IMG/VR virus record: IMGVR_UViG_3300008108_004142
Coordinates: 1 to 54,912 of that record
DNA from: a virus
Strand: one strand, 5' to 3'
DNA: 54,912 nucleotides
Under the pieces are notes generated by a model. The model was not told where the DNA came from, made no database searches, and saw only the letters and a program-made list of their open reading frames with translations. This document shows positions 7,573 through 14,773 of the stretch, piece by piece. Numbering within the stretch: position 1 is the first letter of the stretch; every line of letters starts with the position of its first letter. A program made the translations under genes and the position numbers.

Positions 7573-8763
7573 ATGGCTAAGACAGCAACCAAAACTCGTG
7601 TAACCAAAAAGCAAGTAATTGCACATCGCAGCAAGACTCCCAAAGACCACAGTCCAACTTGGGATAACTGTGAGCAAATGGACGCCAGTCAATTTTTGCG
7701 TCATTGGCATGGTGCAATGAGTTACTACCGCATGGAATTTAGCGGCAAAGATTTGAAGCCTGCTATTGTTAAATGGATGACTACAGTTGGTTGTACTAAA
7801 GAAGATGTTACGGCTTTCAAGAAAACCAAAGATAATCGTTGCAACGTTACAATGGGCGCCATTGCAAGTTGTTTGCTTCGCGGCATGCCTGCTATCCGTG
7901 CTGATTTTAATCAAGGCCGTGATACTGCTGCTTGGTTACGTGAATCTATTAACGAAGTTATAGAGCAAGGTAAACATGACGTTGAAGATGAAGTTGTTGT
8001 TGATAGTAAACCCGCTGTCGTACAACCAAGTATCCAAGACCGTGTACGTGAATCAGCTTACAAAATGACCGAAGAAATTGAAGACGCCATTGAAGGCTTT
8101 CAAGCTGACCCGGAAAACTTTGATCCAAAAGCATTCAAAGTTTTGAATTTGCTCAAAGGTAAAGAAGCCAAAGCAGCTCATGCTCGTATTATCAAAGGAT
8201 TTTACAGCCGTGATTTAGCCGAGCTTGAAGAACTTGCTAGCGGCAAAGCAGACGAGCAGTTGCGCGAGGGTTACAGTCATCGTAGCCGTAAACAGATTAA
8301 GAATCTGATTGCATTCTATCAAGAAATTATGAGTGCTTGTGATATGCTTGGACAAGAAGCTAAAGTTAATCGCAAGCCACGCAAAGCCAAAGTTGTTCCT
8401 AAGGACAAAATTGTTGCTAAACTCAAGTTTAAAAAGACTGATGAGCCTTTGAAACTTGTAAGTATTAATCCTGCTGACATTATTGGTAGCAAAGAATTGT
8501 GGATTTTTAACACAAAGACACGTAAACTTGGCAAATATGTTGCCAATGAATACATGGAATTGGGTGTTAAAGGCACTACAATCACAGGGTTTAACGAACA
8601 TACTAGTATTCAAAAAACTATTCGTAAACCTGAAGAAAAGCTCAAAGAGTTTAAAGCAGCAGGTAAAGTACAGTTGCGTAAGTTCTTAGAAGATATTAAC
8701 GCTACAGACACTAAGATGAACGGTCGTATTAACGAAGAAACTGTACTACTCAAAGTAGCATAA
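7573..8763 (+). CDS. hypothetical protein, 396 aa, monocistronic
   Basis: A single gene with its own near-consensus sigma70 promoter, a good AGGAG ribosome site with 6-base spacing and a strong terminator, so probably abundant early after infection. The N-terminus is very basic (KTATKTRVTKKQ); residues about 30-125 form a helical Trp/Cys-containing region; a helical middle follows (EEIEDAIEGF); then a Lys/Arg-rich linker near 265-290; and a C-terminal part with alternating strands and helices. The overall basic character suggests nucleic-acid or ribosome binding, but no domain is recognised. Confidence 0.85.
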   Translation: MAKTATKTRVTKKQVIAHRSKTPKDHSPTWDNCEQMDASQFLRHWHGAMSYYRMEFSGKDLKPAIVKWMTTVGCTKEDVTAFKKTKDNRCNVTMGAIASCLLRGMPAIRADFNQGRDTAAWLRESINEVIEQGKHDVEDEVVVDSKPAVVQPSIQDRVRESAYKMTEEIEDAIEGFQADPENFDPKAFKVLNLLKGKEAKAAHARIIKGFYSRDLAELEELASGKADEQLREGYSHRSRKQIKNLIAFYQEIMSACDMLGQEAKVNRKPRKAKVVPKDKIVAKLKFKKTDEPLKLVSINPADIIGSKELWIFNTKTRKLGKYVANEYMELGVKGTTITGFNEHTSIQKTIRKPEEKLKEFKAAGKVQLRKFLEDINATDTKMNGRINEETVLLKVA

Positions 8764-8767
8764 ACAA

Positions 8768-8794
8768 AATAGGGCCTACGGGCCCTATTTTTTT
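8768..8794 (+). terminator. intrinsic terminator
   Basis: Nine-base perfect stem AATAGGGCC / GGCCCTATT with a TACG loop, followed by a T-run to 8794. It lies 5 bases after the stop of the 396-aa gene. Confidence 0.92.
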
Positions 8795-8818
8795 GGCTGT
8801 ACGTTACTCTTAGTCTAA

Positions 8819-8826
8819 GATAAATA
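8819..8826 (+). promoter_or_regulatory. T4-like late promoter candidate (GATAAATA)
   Basis: GATAAATA, one change from TATAAATA, 19 bases before the tail-fibre-like gene at 8846 and just after a strong terminator. The spacing is the same as at 1627. Confidence 0.6.
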
Positions 8827-8845
8827 CTGGACAAGAGACCTTATT

Positions 8846-10297
8846 ATGAGCCAAATTTTTACCATCCAAGACGACAAAGTTATTATTAAAAAACTCGCTG
8901 TAGACGAAATACAAGGCGATGTAACCCTTGCAGGTACGCTTACTGTAAACTCATTAAATGTATTAGATCAAGAGCCGCAAACCGCACTCGCGGTAGACTT
9001 TGGCCAGTGGAGCAGTTTAGAAGAAACAGACTTATACGATAAGGGAATAACATGGACGTGGGGCGCACAGACCGTAACTTTAGGTTATAGAAGCGGTGCT
9101 CGCATGTGGTCCAGTGCAGATTTTGATCTTGCTAACAACAAGTCTTTTATGATAGAAGGCGTGCCTGTACTGAGCAAAGATAGTCTAGGTGGCGGGATTA
9201 CAAAAAGTAACTTAAAAGAACTAGGATCACTTCGTCAACTACGAGTCAACGGTGATGCAACTATCGCAGATTTTGCAGTTTTTAATAGCTCGTTTGGACG
9301 TCTCGGACTTAATACTGACAGCCCTAACGGTGTTCTTAGTATTGTCGATAACAATGTTGAAGTGGTCATCACGTCACCAAGAGATAATTTAGCACAAATT
9401 GGTACATTCACCAATCATGATCTAGAACTGATTTCAGATAATCTGCCAAGAGTAACTCTTAAAAATAACGGACAAGTTATTTTTGGTAACGAACAAACAA
9501 AAAATGCAGATGTTAAGATATATGGAACACTAACTGTCGATACTGTTGTAGCAGACAATCGAATTGACCGCTACAGTCCTTTAGAATTTAAGACAAGTAA
9601 AGATAGAGGAATTTATGGCCAAGGATTAATTTGGACTGGTACTGGTGATATGCGTCAGTTTATCATGATGGCCAATCCTGACAGAATACTTAGCAGTGAA
9701 TCAATTGACTTAGCCGAAAGCCAAAGTTACATGATTGATGGTAAGACAGTAATTTCTGCTGCAAGTTTAGGTAATTCTATTACTCAATCAAACATATCAA
9801 AACTAGGAACCCTAGAAGAATTAAATGTTGCGGGCGAAGCAACTTTTTATGAAAGACTTAATGCTACAAGGGCAGTTGTTGATGCAAGAGTAATTAGATT
9901 TTTAGATACTTCTGAATTTACTATCAGTAACGGACTCTTAAGTTCAAATAATAAGATAACCTTCCAAGTAAATGGCATTGATAAATTCTATGCGGATAAT
10001 AACGAAACTATTATTGGCGATGTAAGAAACAATAGAAATGTAATTAAAGTATTTGGTTCAATGTCAGTTGGTATCAATAATCCCCCTGAAGATGTTGATC
10101 TAGCGGTAAAAGGAAATATCCAATTTGCTGATAAAAAATTTGTAACTGGATCTTCAATCCCATCAGCAGGAGATTTTTCTAAAGGCGACATTTGCTGGAA
10201 CTCTAATCCAACTCCAGACAATTATGTTGGTTGGATTTGTACTGAATCAGGAGCGCCAGGAAATTGGTTACCATTTGGTATGATTTCTCGCCAATAA
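8846..10297 (+). CDS. tail-fibre-like virion protein with internal duplication
   Basis: A 483-aa protein rich in beta-strand-forming residues. It has the typical phage-fibre phrase of short strands near the N-terminus (GDVTLAGTLTVNSLNV) and again at KIYGTLTVDTVV and KVFGSMSVG. Two long segments are related to each other: about residues 65-140 and 253-332, both with an IxWT element, a MIDGK/MIEGV turn, a SLGxxIT element and a LGxLxxLxVxGxAT end. The C-terminus (GDICWNSNPTPDNYVGWICT) resembles a small domain common at the ends of phage tail proteins. It is expressed from a late-type promoter. Receptor-binding or decorating fibre is likely; the exact position in the virion is not known. Confidence 0.75.
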   Translation: MSQIFTIQDDKVIIKKLAVDEIQGDVTLAGTLTVNSLNVLDQEPQTALAVDFGQWSSLEETDLYDKGITWTWGAQTVTLGYRSGARMWSSADFDLANNKSFMIEGVPVLSKDSLGGGITKSNLKELGSLRQLRVNGDATIADFAVFNSSFGRLGLNTDSPNGVLSIVDNNVEVVITSPRDNLAQIGTFTNHDLELISDNLPRVTLKNNGQVIFGNEQTKNADVKIYGTLTVDTVVADNRIDRYSPLEFKTSKDRGIYGQGLIWTGTGDMRQFIMMANPDRILSSESIDLAESQSYMIDGKTVISAASLGNSITQSNISKLGTLEELNVAGEATFYERLNATRAVVDARVIRFLDTSEFTISNGLLSSNNKITFQVNGIDKFYADNNETIIGDVRNNRNVIKVFGSMSVGINNPPEDVDLAVKGNIQFADKKFVTGSSIPSAGDFSKGDICWNSNPTPDNYVGWICTESGAPGNWLPFGMISRQ

Positions 10298-10299
10298 TA

Positions 10300-10327
10300 T
10301 TGACCTTACCTTATAATAGTGTATAAT
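10300..10327 (+). promoter_or_regulatory. sigma70 promoter for the queD-uvsE operon
   Basis: TTGACC (10300-10305), 16-base spacer, TATAAT (10322-10327) preceded by TG. A second TATAAT at 10312-10317 is too close to this -35 box. About 70 bases of leader separate it from the queD start. Confidence 0.7.
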
Positions 10328-10335
10328 TAATATAT

Positions 10336-10375
10336 TGCGGACTTAGACGCTCATCCCGCATTATAAACTCTGCGT
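10336..10375 (+). ncRNA. structured leader of the queD-type gene, possible pseudoknot
   Basis: The leader contains a 5-bp stem TGCGG (10336-10340) / CCGCA (10356-10360). Its 15-base loop holds ACGC (10347-10350), which can pair with GCGT (10372-10375) after an A-rich segment (TTATAAAC). A stem, a loop paired to a downstream tail and an A-rich linker form the general layout of small H-type pseudoknots such as preQ1 riboswitches. The primary sequence does not match the class I consensus I remember. The pairing is only 4-5 bp in each helix, so this is a candidate, not a call. Confidence 0.3.
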
Positions 10376-10402
10376 GTCATTGCTAAATCTTAGGAGATAA
10401 CA

Positions 10403-10927
10403 ATGGCAAAATATCTTTCGACAAAAACTTACGGTAACGACAGAGGGCTGTCATGCTGTTTTAGACAGTGGCGTAGTACACATAGTCACTGCTCATTACT
10501 ACACGGATACTCAATTGGTATCAAATTAATTTTTGAATCTGAAACATTAGATGATCGCAATTGGGTCATGGACTTTGGTGGACTCAAGGCATTTAAAGAA
10601 TGGAGTGAATGGCAGTTCGACCACACTACTGTAATGGCTTTAGATGATCCGCATCTTCCAAAATTCAAAGAACTTGCCAAGTTAGGCAAGCAAGCAGAAG
10701 GCGGCGTACTAGATTTACGTCTGGTAGAAGCTGTGGGCTGTGAAAAGTTTGCTGAATTGACTTACAAGACTATGAACGAAATTCTAGAAGCATATAAGGC
10801 AGGCCGTGGTTGGACGCATCCAGATGGACGTATATTTGAAGCACGTTATCCTGTTGGTCAAGGTGTTCGCTTACGTTCAGCAGAAGTATTTGAACATGCA
10901 GGTAACTCAGCAACCTATGAAGGATGA
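10403..10927 (+). CDS. queD: 6-carboxytetrahydropterin synthase (QueD/PTPS family)
   Basis: A 174-aa member of the 6-pyruvoyl-tetrahydropterin synthase family, which converts dihydroneopterin triphosphate to 6-carboxytetrahydropterin on the way to queuosine and other 7-deazaguanines. Family marks seen: the Cys-xxx-His-Gly block (Cys30 and His34 in HCSLLHGY), WVMDFGGLK (54-62), the FDHTTV catalytic His region (72-77) and an acidic C-terminal SAEVFEH. The usual first zinc His is replaced (LSCCF in place of FSAAH) and the last HxH is HGY, while His27 and His29 sit before the Cys. This is a variant subfamily that I recall from proteobacteria and phages. AGGAG precedes the start. No other queuosine genes are in the window. 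Confidence 0.8.
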   Translation: MAKYLSTKTYGNDRGLSCCFRQWRSTHSHCSLLHGYSIGIKLIFESETLDDRNWVMDFGGLKAFKEWSEWQFDHTTVMALDDPHLPKFKELAKLGKQAEGGVLDLRLVEAVGCEKFAELTYKTMNEILEAYKAGRGWTHPDGRIFEARYPVGQGVRLRSAEVFEHAGNSATYEG

Positions 10928-11091
10928 TTAGCCTAGAAAAAATTTGGCGCATTTGGGCCAAGGCTTTAGGAGAAAAATCAGGCAGTTCGGACGCAGAAGC
11001 GGACCGAATTGCTTGCATTAGAACGCTAATTGTGTTAATATACATTATCACAAACTTTTTTATAATTGCAGGCGTCATAAGGCATTGGTAA
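10924..11091 (+). CDS. small membrane protein, 55 aa
   Basis: Short gene fitted exactly between queD and uvsE: its ATG overlaps the queD stop (ATGA) and its TAA overlaps the uvsE start (TAATG), which strongly suggests coupled translation. The product has an amphipathic start (ISLEKIWRIWAKALGEKSG), an acidic turn (SSDAEADR) and one transmembrane segment (about residues 33-52, IRTLIVLIYIITNFFIIAGV). I recall small proteins with a similar WxxWAKALGEKSG start in T4-like marine phages, function unknown. Confidence 0.8.
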   Translation: MISLEKIWRIWAKALGEKSGSSDAEADRIACIRTLIVLIYIITNFFIIAGVIRHW

Positions 11092-12110
11092 TGGGCAAAA
11101 TAGGCTTTGCGTGTAAATGGATCGATCACGCCGATCAAGTAAACGGCATCAAGAAAGATGATGATGCCAAACAGTATAACACTGGTACAACTACCATAAC
11201 TTGGTTAAATAGACAAAGCAAGGACGTTGCTGAACAACGCTTGTGGGATCTAATGGTCCAAAATCTAGCGGCTACACAAAAACTAGTAGACCGTGTAGGA
11301 GAACTTGATGAAAATCTTAGGATGGTTCGCCTTAGTAGCGACATTCTTCCTGCTTATACCGAGCCTAGTTGGAGTTATTTTTGGCGCAAGCCTGACGTTG
11401 TCAGCTATCTTGAGCGCAATTTTAGCCTTATTGGTGATAGTGCTCGTGCAAGCAATACCCGTGTTTCTATGCATCCTGGCCAGTTTGTTGTTCTTGCTAG
11501 TATTAACGAAGGTATTGTTCAACGATCAATAGAGGAGTTTGAATATCATGCAGATATGGCCCGCTACATGGGTTTCGGTAAACAATTTCAAGACTTTAAA
11601 ATCAACGTCCACATCTCGGGTAAACAAGGTCCCGAAGGTATTCGAACTGCCTACAAAAGACTTACCCCCGAAGCAAGAAACTGTATCACTATCGAAAACG
11701 AAGAAAACGCCTGGGGCTTAGATGATTGCCTTACTATTTCTGATATTGTCCCTATTGTTCTTGATATACATCATCATTGGGTCCGAGAAGGAGAGTATAT
11801 CAATAGTCAAGACTCAAGAGTTAAACAGGTTCAAGCGAGTTGGCGTGGCGTTCGTCCTGCTATGCACTACAGCATATCTCGCGAAGATATACTCACCGGA
11901 CACAGTACAAACATTTTGCCAGATTACAAAGCTCTGTTAGAATCTGGATATAAAAAAGCAAAACTCAGGGCACACTCAGATTTTTATTGGAACAAGGAAG
12001 TTAACAATTGGGCAATAAGTTTTCTAGACCAGTTCGACATAATGTGCGAAAGCAAAGGCAAGAACCTCGCCAGTATGGAACTGTACAAACAATGGAAGGG
12101 AATTCAATGA
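11091..12110 (+). CDS. uvsE: UV DNA damage endonuclease (UvsE/UVDE)
   Basis: A 339-aa TIM-barrel endonuclease that nicks DNA 5' of UV photoproducts. Family marks in order: RMVRLSSDILP (77-87), SMHPGQFVVLAS (126-137) with His128, INVHISGK (171-178) with His174, ITIENEEN with Glu202/Glu204, and VLDIHHHW with Asp225 and the His cluster, all metal-binding positions. The start is ATG 11091 and shares a base with the upstream gene; the two codons upstream are unlikely to be used. The next gene overlaps its stop (ATGA). Photoprotection fits a phage living in sunlit water. Confidence 0.93.
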   Translation: MGKIGFACKWIDHADQVNGIKKDDDAKQYNTGTTTITWLNRQSKDVAEQRLWDLMVQNLAATQKLVDRVGELDENLRMVRLSSDILPAYTEPSWSYFWRKPDVVSYLERNFSLIGDSARASNTRVSMHPGQFVVLASINEGIVQRSIEEFEYHADMARYMGFGKQFQDFKINVHISGKQGPEGIRTAYKRLTPEARNCITIENEENAWGLDDCLTISDIVPIVLDIHHHWVREGEYINSQDSRVKQVQASWRGVRPAMHYSISREDILTGHSTNILPDYKALLESGYKKAKLRAHSDFYWNKEVNNWAISFLDQFDIMCESKGKNLASMELYKQWKGIQ

Positions 12111-12298
12111 TGACACGCGAAAAGCTAATAAATCATGTAGAACATTTAAAAGAAAAACATGATGAATTAGACAAGCAGATTCAGGTACTATACGAGCATC
12201 ATACAAACGATTTTAAAATTGAAGATCTTAAAAAGAAAAAACTCAAACTCAAAGATGAGATTGAGCAAACTAATAAAAAAATAAACGACATAAAATAA
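12107..12298 (+). CDS. YdcH-like (DUF465) small helical protein, 63 aa
   Basis: Starts at ATG 12107, overlapping the uvsE stop; a second ATG follows at 12110. The product is an almost entirely charged two-helix coiled coil: HLKEKHDELDKQIQ, a short turn, then IEDLKKKKLKLKDEIEQ. This pattern matches YdcH/DUF465 proteins, which are about 60-75 aa and of unknown function. It is followed at once by a terminator and ends the queD operon. Confidence 0.8.
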   Translation: MMTREKLINHVEHLKEKHDELDKQIQVLYEHHTNDFKIEDLKKKKLKLKDEIEQTNKKINDIK

Positions 12299-12320
12299 AA
12301 GGGCCAAGGGCCCTTTTATT
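12297..12320 (+). terminator. intrinsic terminator of the queD-uvsE operon
   Basis: Nine-base stem AAAAGGGCC / GGCCCTTTT with an AAG loop. Its T-run on the + strand is short (TTTTATT), and the A-run on the other arm would also allow function in reverse. Confidence 0.88.
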
Positions 12321-12471
12321 ATGCCTTAGGTTGTTTAGGAGCCCTTGGCTTACGAGGCTTTGCACTAGTTTGTTTTTTTGGTGCGCCTTGTTTCTTTGGG
12401 GCTGTTTTCTTAACAGGCTCTATACTAGCAACAACCGCTTCAGTTGCTTTTTCAGATACAGAAACTGGTGT
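12319..12471 (-). pseudogene. relic of a Lys/Pro/Ala-rich (histone H1-like) protein
   Basis: On the reverse strand 50 codons without a stop encode a strongly basic tail of the type KKTAPKKQGAPKKQ...KPRKPRAPKQPKA, ending in TAA at 12319-12321. The frame is closed upstream by an in-frame TAA (12472-12474) and contains no ATG, GTG or TTG, so it has no normal start. Beyond that stop the frame continues for 11 codons back to an ATG near 12507. The composition is typical of DNA-binding H1/HU-type tails. The simplest reading is the 3' remnant of a lost gene. A sequencing or assembly error is the alternative. Confidence 0.5.
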
Positions 12472-12501
12472 TTAGCGTAAATATGCTACTATTATTAAAT
12501 T

Positions 12502-13449
12502 ATGCATAAAAATATACCACTTGTTGTAATATCTTGTATTAGAGACATCGATATGCTTACTTTACAAGCTCACAGTCTATATGTCTACTACGAAAGTTGG
12601 TTGGCAGACGGCCAACGATCGGCAGATATTTATATTGTTGTTAATGAATCAGGCAACGATGTTAATACATGGAATGATCGATATCGCAATAGCATAGAAC
12701 AATGGCTTAAACCATTTAATGTAAAGTTGTTATATAAAGACGATTTTCTAGGCGACTGGCACTTATGGATTCCAAGTGTAGTTAATCCGTGGGCAGTTGG
12801 TTGGGAAGTACAACAGATACTAAAACTAGCTGTAGCTACACACATCGATGCCCCAGGATATTTAATTTTAGATAGTCAAAACTTTTTAGTTAATTTATGG
12901 AGTACAAAATTTTATCCGGTAGTTGATAACAAGATACCCTATAGGCCAGCAAATTTTAATATGCCAATTGACATGTGGCAAAGTTATTGCCGTGCATTAG
13001 AAATTAATATCGCACCCGATGAAAAAACTCTTAATATCTGTACTCCCTTATTCTTTCATACAAAACTAGTTCGATCCTTGTTATCATCAAAGAAAGACTT
13101 GATTGAGTTTACTCGTTGGTTTAAAACAATATCTAATTCAAAAAGCGAATTCACTTTGTATTATCTTTGGGCAGAAAAAAATGGAGGAATTGCAAAATAT
13201 CATTATGAAGCTCCTAGTTGGGGCGGATATTATTTGCGAGACAACCCTAACTTTGATCAGGAGTTTAAACACTACTTGTCAAATTTAAAAACAGTTGCGA
13301 GACATGCGTGGACTTCTATTAATCACCGGGCATGGGGAGATATGAACGAGCAACAGTATAAAGAGCTACAGGTAGAACTAGACAAGTTACACTTATATGG
13401 TGGTTATTTTGACGACTATCGTAGTAGTTATGTTAATATCAAATTCTAA
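12502..13449 (+). CDS. putative glycosyltransferase-like protein, 315 aa
   Basis: The N-terminus (IPLVVISCIRDIDMLTLQAHSL) followed by DIYIVVNESG, and later a YLILDSQNFLV strand near residue 120, resembles the nucleotide-binding half of GT-A-type glycosyltransferases, where a DxD motif is normally present; here it reads LDSQN. TPLFFHTKLVRSLL around residue 180 also fits relatives of DUF6492-type proteins. The C-terminus is helical and charged. No signal peptide. A small gap of AT-rich sequence precedes the start, with no clear ribosome site. Function is tentative. Confidence 0.55.
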   Translation: MHKNIPLVVISCIRDIDMLTLQAHSLYVYYESWLADGQRSADIYIVVNESGNDVNTWNDRYRNSIEQWLKPFNVKLLYKDDFLGDWHLWIPSVVNPWAVGWEVQQILKLAVATHIDAPGYLILDSQNFLVNLWSTKFYPVVDNKIPYRPANFNMPIDMWQSYCRALEINIAPDEKTLNICTPLFFHTKLVRSLLSSKKDLIEFTRWFKTISNSKSEFTLYYLWAEKNGGIAKYHYEAPSWGGYYLRDNPNFDQEFKHYLSNLKTVARHAWTSINHRAWGDMNEQQYKELQVELDKLHLYGGYFDDYRSSYVNIKF

Positions 13450-13567
13450 ATAAATATGCCAAGTACCGATTTGCCTGTAGTCACATTGACTGTATCACTT
13501 GAAAACTGGGAAAGCAGTGATTTTGGGATCCTCGGAAGCCCAGTTGACTACTTGGCAGAATATTTAT

Positions 13568-14122
13568 ATGTATAACTTTATCAAATACTGTATTAACGAA
13601 AACAAGAAAAAAACGCTAGTTCAAGCAAACCTACCCTATCCAAGAAATGGCCTGGGCAAAAGTTTGAGCAGGGCTGCTATTGACTACCATTATGGCAAAC
13701 TTTATAAAGCCTATGTAGATCGATATAACGAAGGCGAAGGTGATCCAACGTTTAACGAAGCTGGTGCGTTTTTACATGAGATTTATTTTACTCAATTTAA
13801 GCGTCCTACAAATTCAAATAAACCAGACGGATCAGCTGGTGAATTTATAAACAAACATTTCAAAACCTTTGAAAAGTTTCGCAGTGAGTTTGAAAAAACT
13901 GCCATGGGCATACAAGGCAGTGGCTGGGTCTATTTGTCCGACAAAGGACAAATAAAAACTATTGTTAATCACGAAATCAAGCAAGACATTGTTCTATTGA
14001 TTGATTGGTGGGAACATGCCTGGGCATTGGATTTTCAAGCAGACAAGAAAAAATATCTCGAAAATCAATGGAAAATCATTGACTGGAATGTAATTAGTTC
14101 TAGAGTTGGTCTATCGTCTTAA
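13568..14122 (+). CDS. iron/manganese superoxide dismutase
   Basis: A 184-aa protein with all four metal ligands of the Fe/Mn SOD family: His41 (DYHYGKLYKAYV, like the YHYGKHH motif of E. coli SodB), His70 (FLHEIYF), and Asp146 and His150 (DWWEHAWALDF). The conserved GSGWVYL (117-123) and the end YLENQWKIIDWNV also match. The residue four before His70 is Gly, as in Mn-type enzymes; His135 (VNHE) may stand where archaeal Fe-SODs have the outer-sphere His. It removes superoxide in the cytoplasm. The frame can be extended upstream to TTG 13499 or GTG 13517. ATG 13568 already gives more N-terminus than E. coli SodB, so it is preferred. No clear ribosome site. Confidence 0.85.
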   Translation: MYNFIKYCINENKKKTLVQANLPYPRNGLGKSLSRAAIDYHYGKLYKAYVDRYNEGEGDPTFNEAGAFLHEIYFTQFKRPTNSNKPDGSAGEFINKHFKTFEKFRSEFEKTAMGIQGSGWVYLSDKGQIKTIVNHEIKQDIVLLIDWWEHAWALDFQADKKKYLENQWKIIDWNVISSRVGLSS

Positions 14123-14387
14123 GACTGCTTACGGGCATATCCCACACCTTACGTGCTTCAACGCCCTTGCTCTGAGCAAACTTTTTAGCATCACAATTAC
14201 CACAAACATGATACACGTTATTAGTTAAACGTTTAGGATCCATGTTTCCCCTATCACGCTTGAACATACCGCTACAACAATCGCACTGAAATATCAGCAC
14301 CGTTTTTTTACGCATATAGGCATGCATAGTACCATACTTACTCTTGCGATAATGACATTGTTGGGCGTATTCTTGTCCTAAGTACAT
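14100..14387 (-). CDS. zinc-ribbon-like protein, 95 aa
   Basis: Reverse-strand gene convergent with the SOD gene and overlapping its last 23 bases. Two CxxC pairs 27 residues apart (CDCC near residue 35 and CGNC near 62) should bind one zinc, with the intervening loop basic (MFKRDRGNMDPKR). The N-terminus is Tyr/His/Lys-rich. Small zinc-ribbon proteins of this sort in phages often bind nucleic acid, but no named family is recognised. No forward gene competes for the stretch 14123-14387. Confidence 0.75.
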   Translation of the reverse strand: MYLGQEYAQQCHYRKSKYGTMHAYMRKKTVLIFQCDCCSGMFKRDRGNMDPKRLTNNVYHVCGNCDAKKFAQSKGVEARKVWDMPVSSLKTIDQL

Positions 14388-14421
14388 AATACTATTTACA
14401 TTAAGGTTATAAAAATCATTT

Positions 14422-14429
14422 GATAAATA
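14422..14429 (+). promoter_or_regulatory. T4-like late promoter candidate (GATAAATA)
   Basis: GATAAATA 17 bases before the Fe-S carrier start at 14447. The same 8-mer lies before the genes at 8846 and 47299. It would also drive the giant tail gene that follows 4 bases after the carrier. Confidence 0.6.
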
Positions 14430-14446
14430 TCATATCGAGGGCAATC

Positions 14447-14770
14447 ATGATAACAATTTCAGACTCAGCAAAGACAAAAATTAAAGATTTACTCTATGAA
14501 GAGGGCAATCCTAACTTAGCACTACGTACATTTGTACAAGGCGGAGGCTGTAGCGGATTTAGCTATGGTTTTACGTTTGATGAAGTGATGAACGAAGATG
14601 ATTTTGAAATTCCTTTAGATGAATTTAAATTGCTTGTAGACAGCATGAGTATGCAATATCTACAAGGCGCAGAAATAGACTACAAAGAAGAAATTATGGG
14701 TAGTTCTTTTACAATCAAAAATCCTAACGCAACTACTACTTGCGGTTGCGGATCAAGTTTCGGAGTATAA
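14447..14770 (+). CDS. A-type iron-sulfur cluster carrier (ErpA/IscA/HesB family)
   Basis: A 107-aa A-type carrier that receives and hands on Fe-S clusters. The three ligand cysteines are present: Cys35 in [11 protein letters not shown] and the CGC pair Cys99/Cys101 ([10 protein letters not shown]). Length matches bacterial ErpA/IscA. The start is ATG 14447 after CGAGG; a longer frame from TTG 14420 would begin within the late box and is rejected. The giant tail gene begins 4 bases after the stop, so the two are probably co-transcribed late. Carriers of this type occur in some marine phages. Confidence 0.92.
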   Translation: MITISDSAKTKIKDLLYEEGNPNLALRTFVQGGGCSGFSYGFTFDEVMNEDDFEIPLDEFKLLVDSMSMQYLQGAEIDYKEEIMGSSFTIKNPNATTTCGCGSSFGV

Positions 14771-14773
14771 TAA

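Noticed and set aside
10312-10317. First TATAAT after TTGACC as the -10 box
   Set aside because: Only 6 bases from the -35 box. The second TATAAT at 10322-10327 has a workable 16-base spacer.
13456-13575. 39-codon frame starting at ATG 13456 just before the SOD gene
   Set aside because: No ribosome site, overlaps the SOD frame, and the product does not resemble any protein or the missing N-terminus of SOD.
14420-14446. TTG start giving a 9-residue longer Fe-S carrier
   Set aside because: It would start inside the late-promoter box, before transcription begins; ATG 14447 has CGAGG in front and matches the family length.
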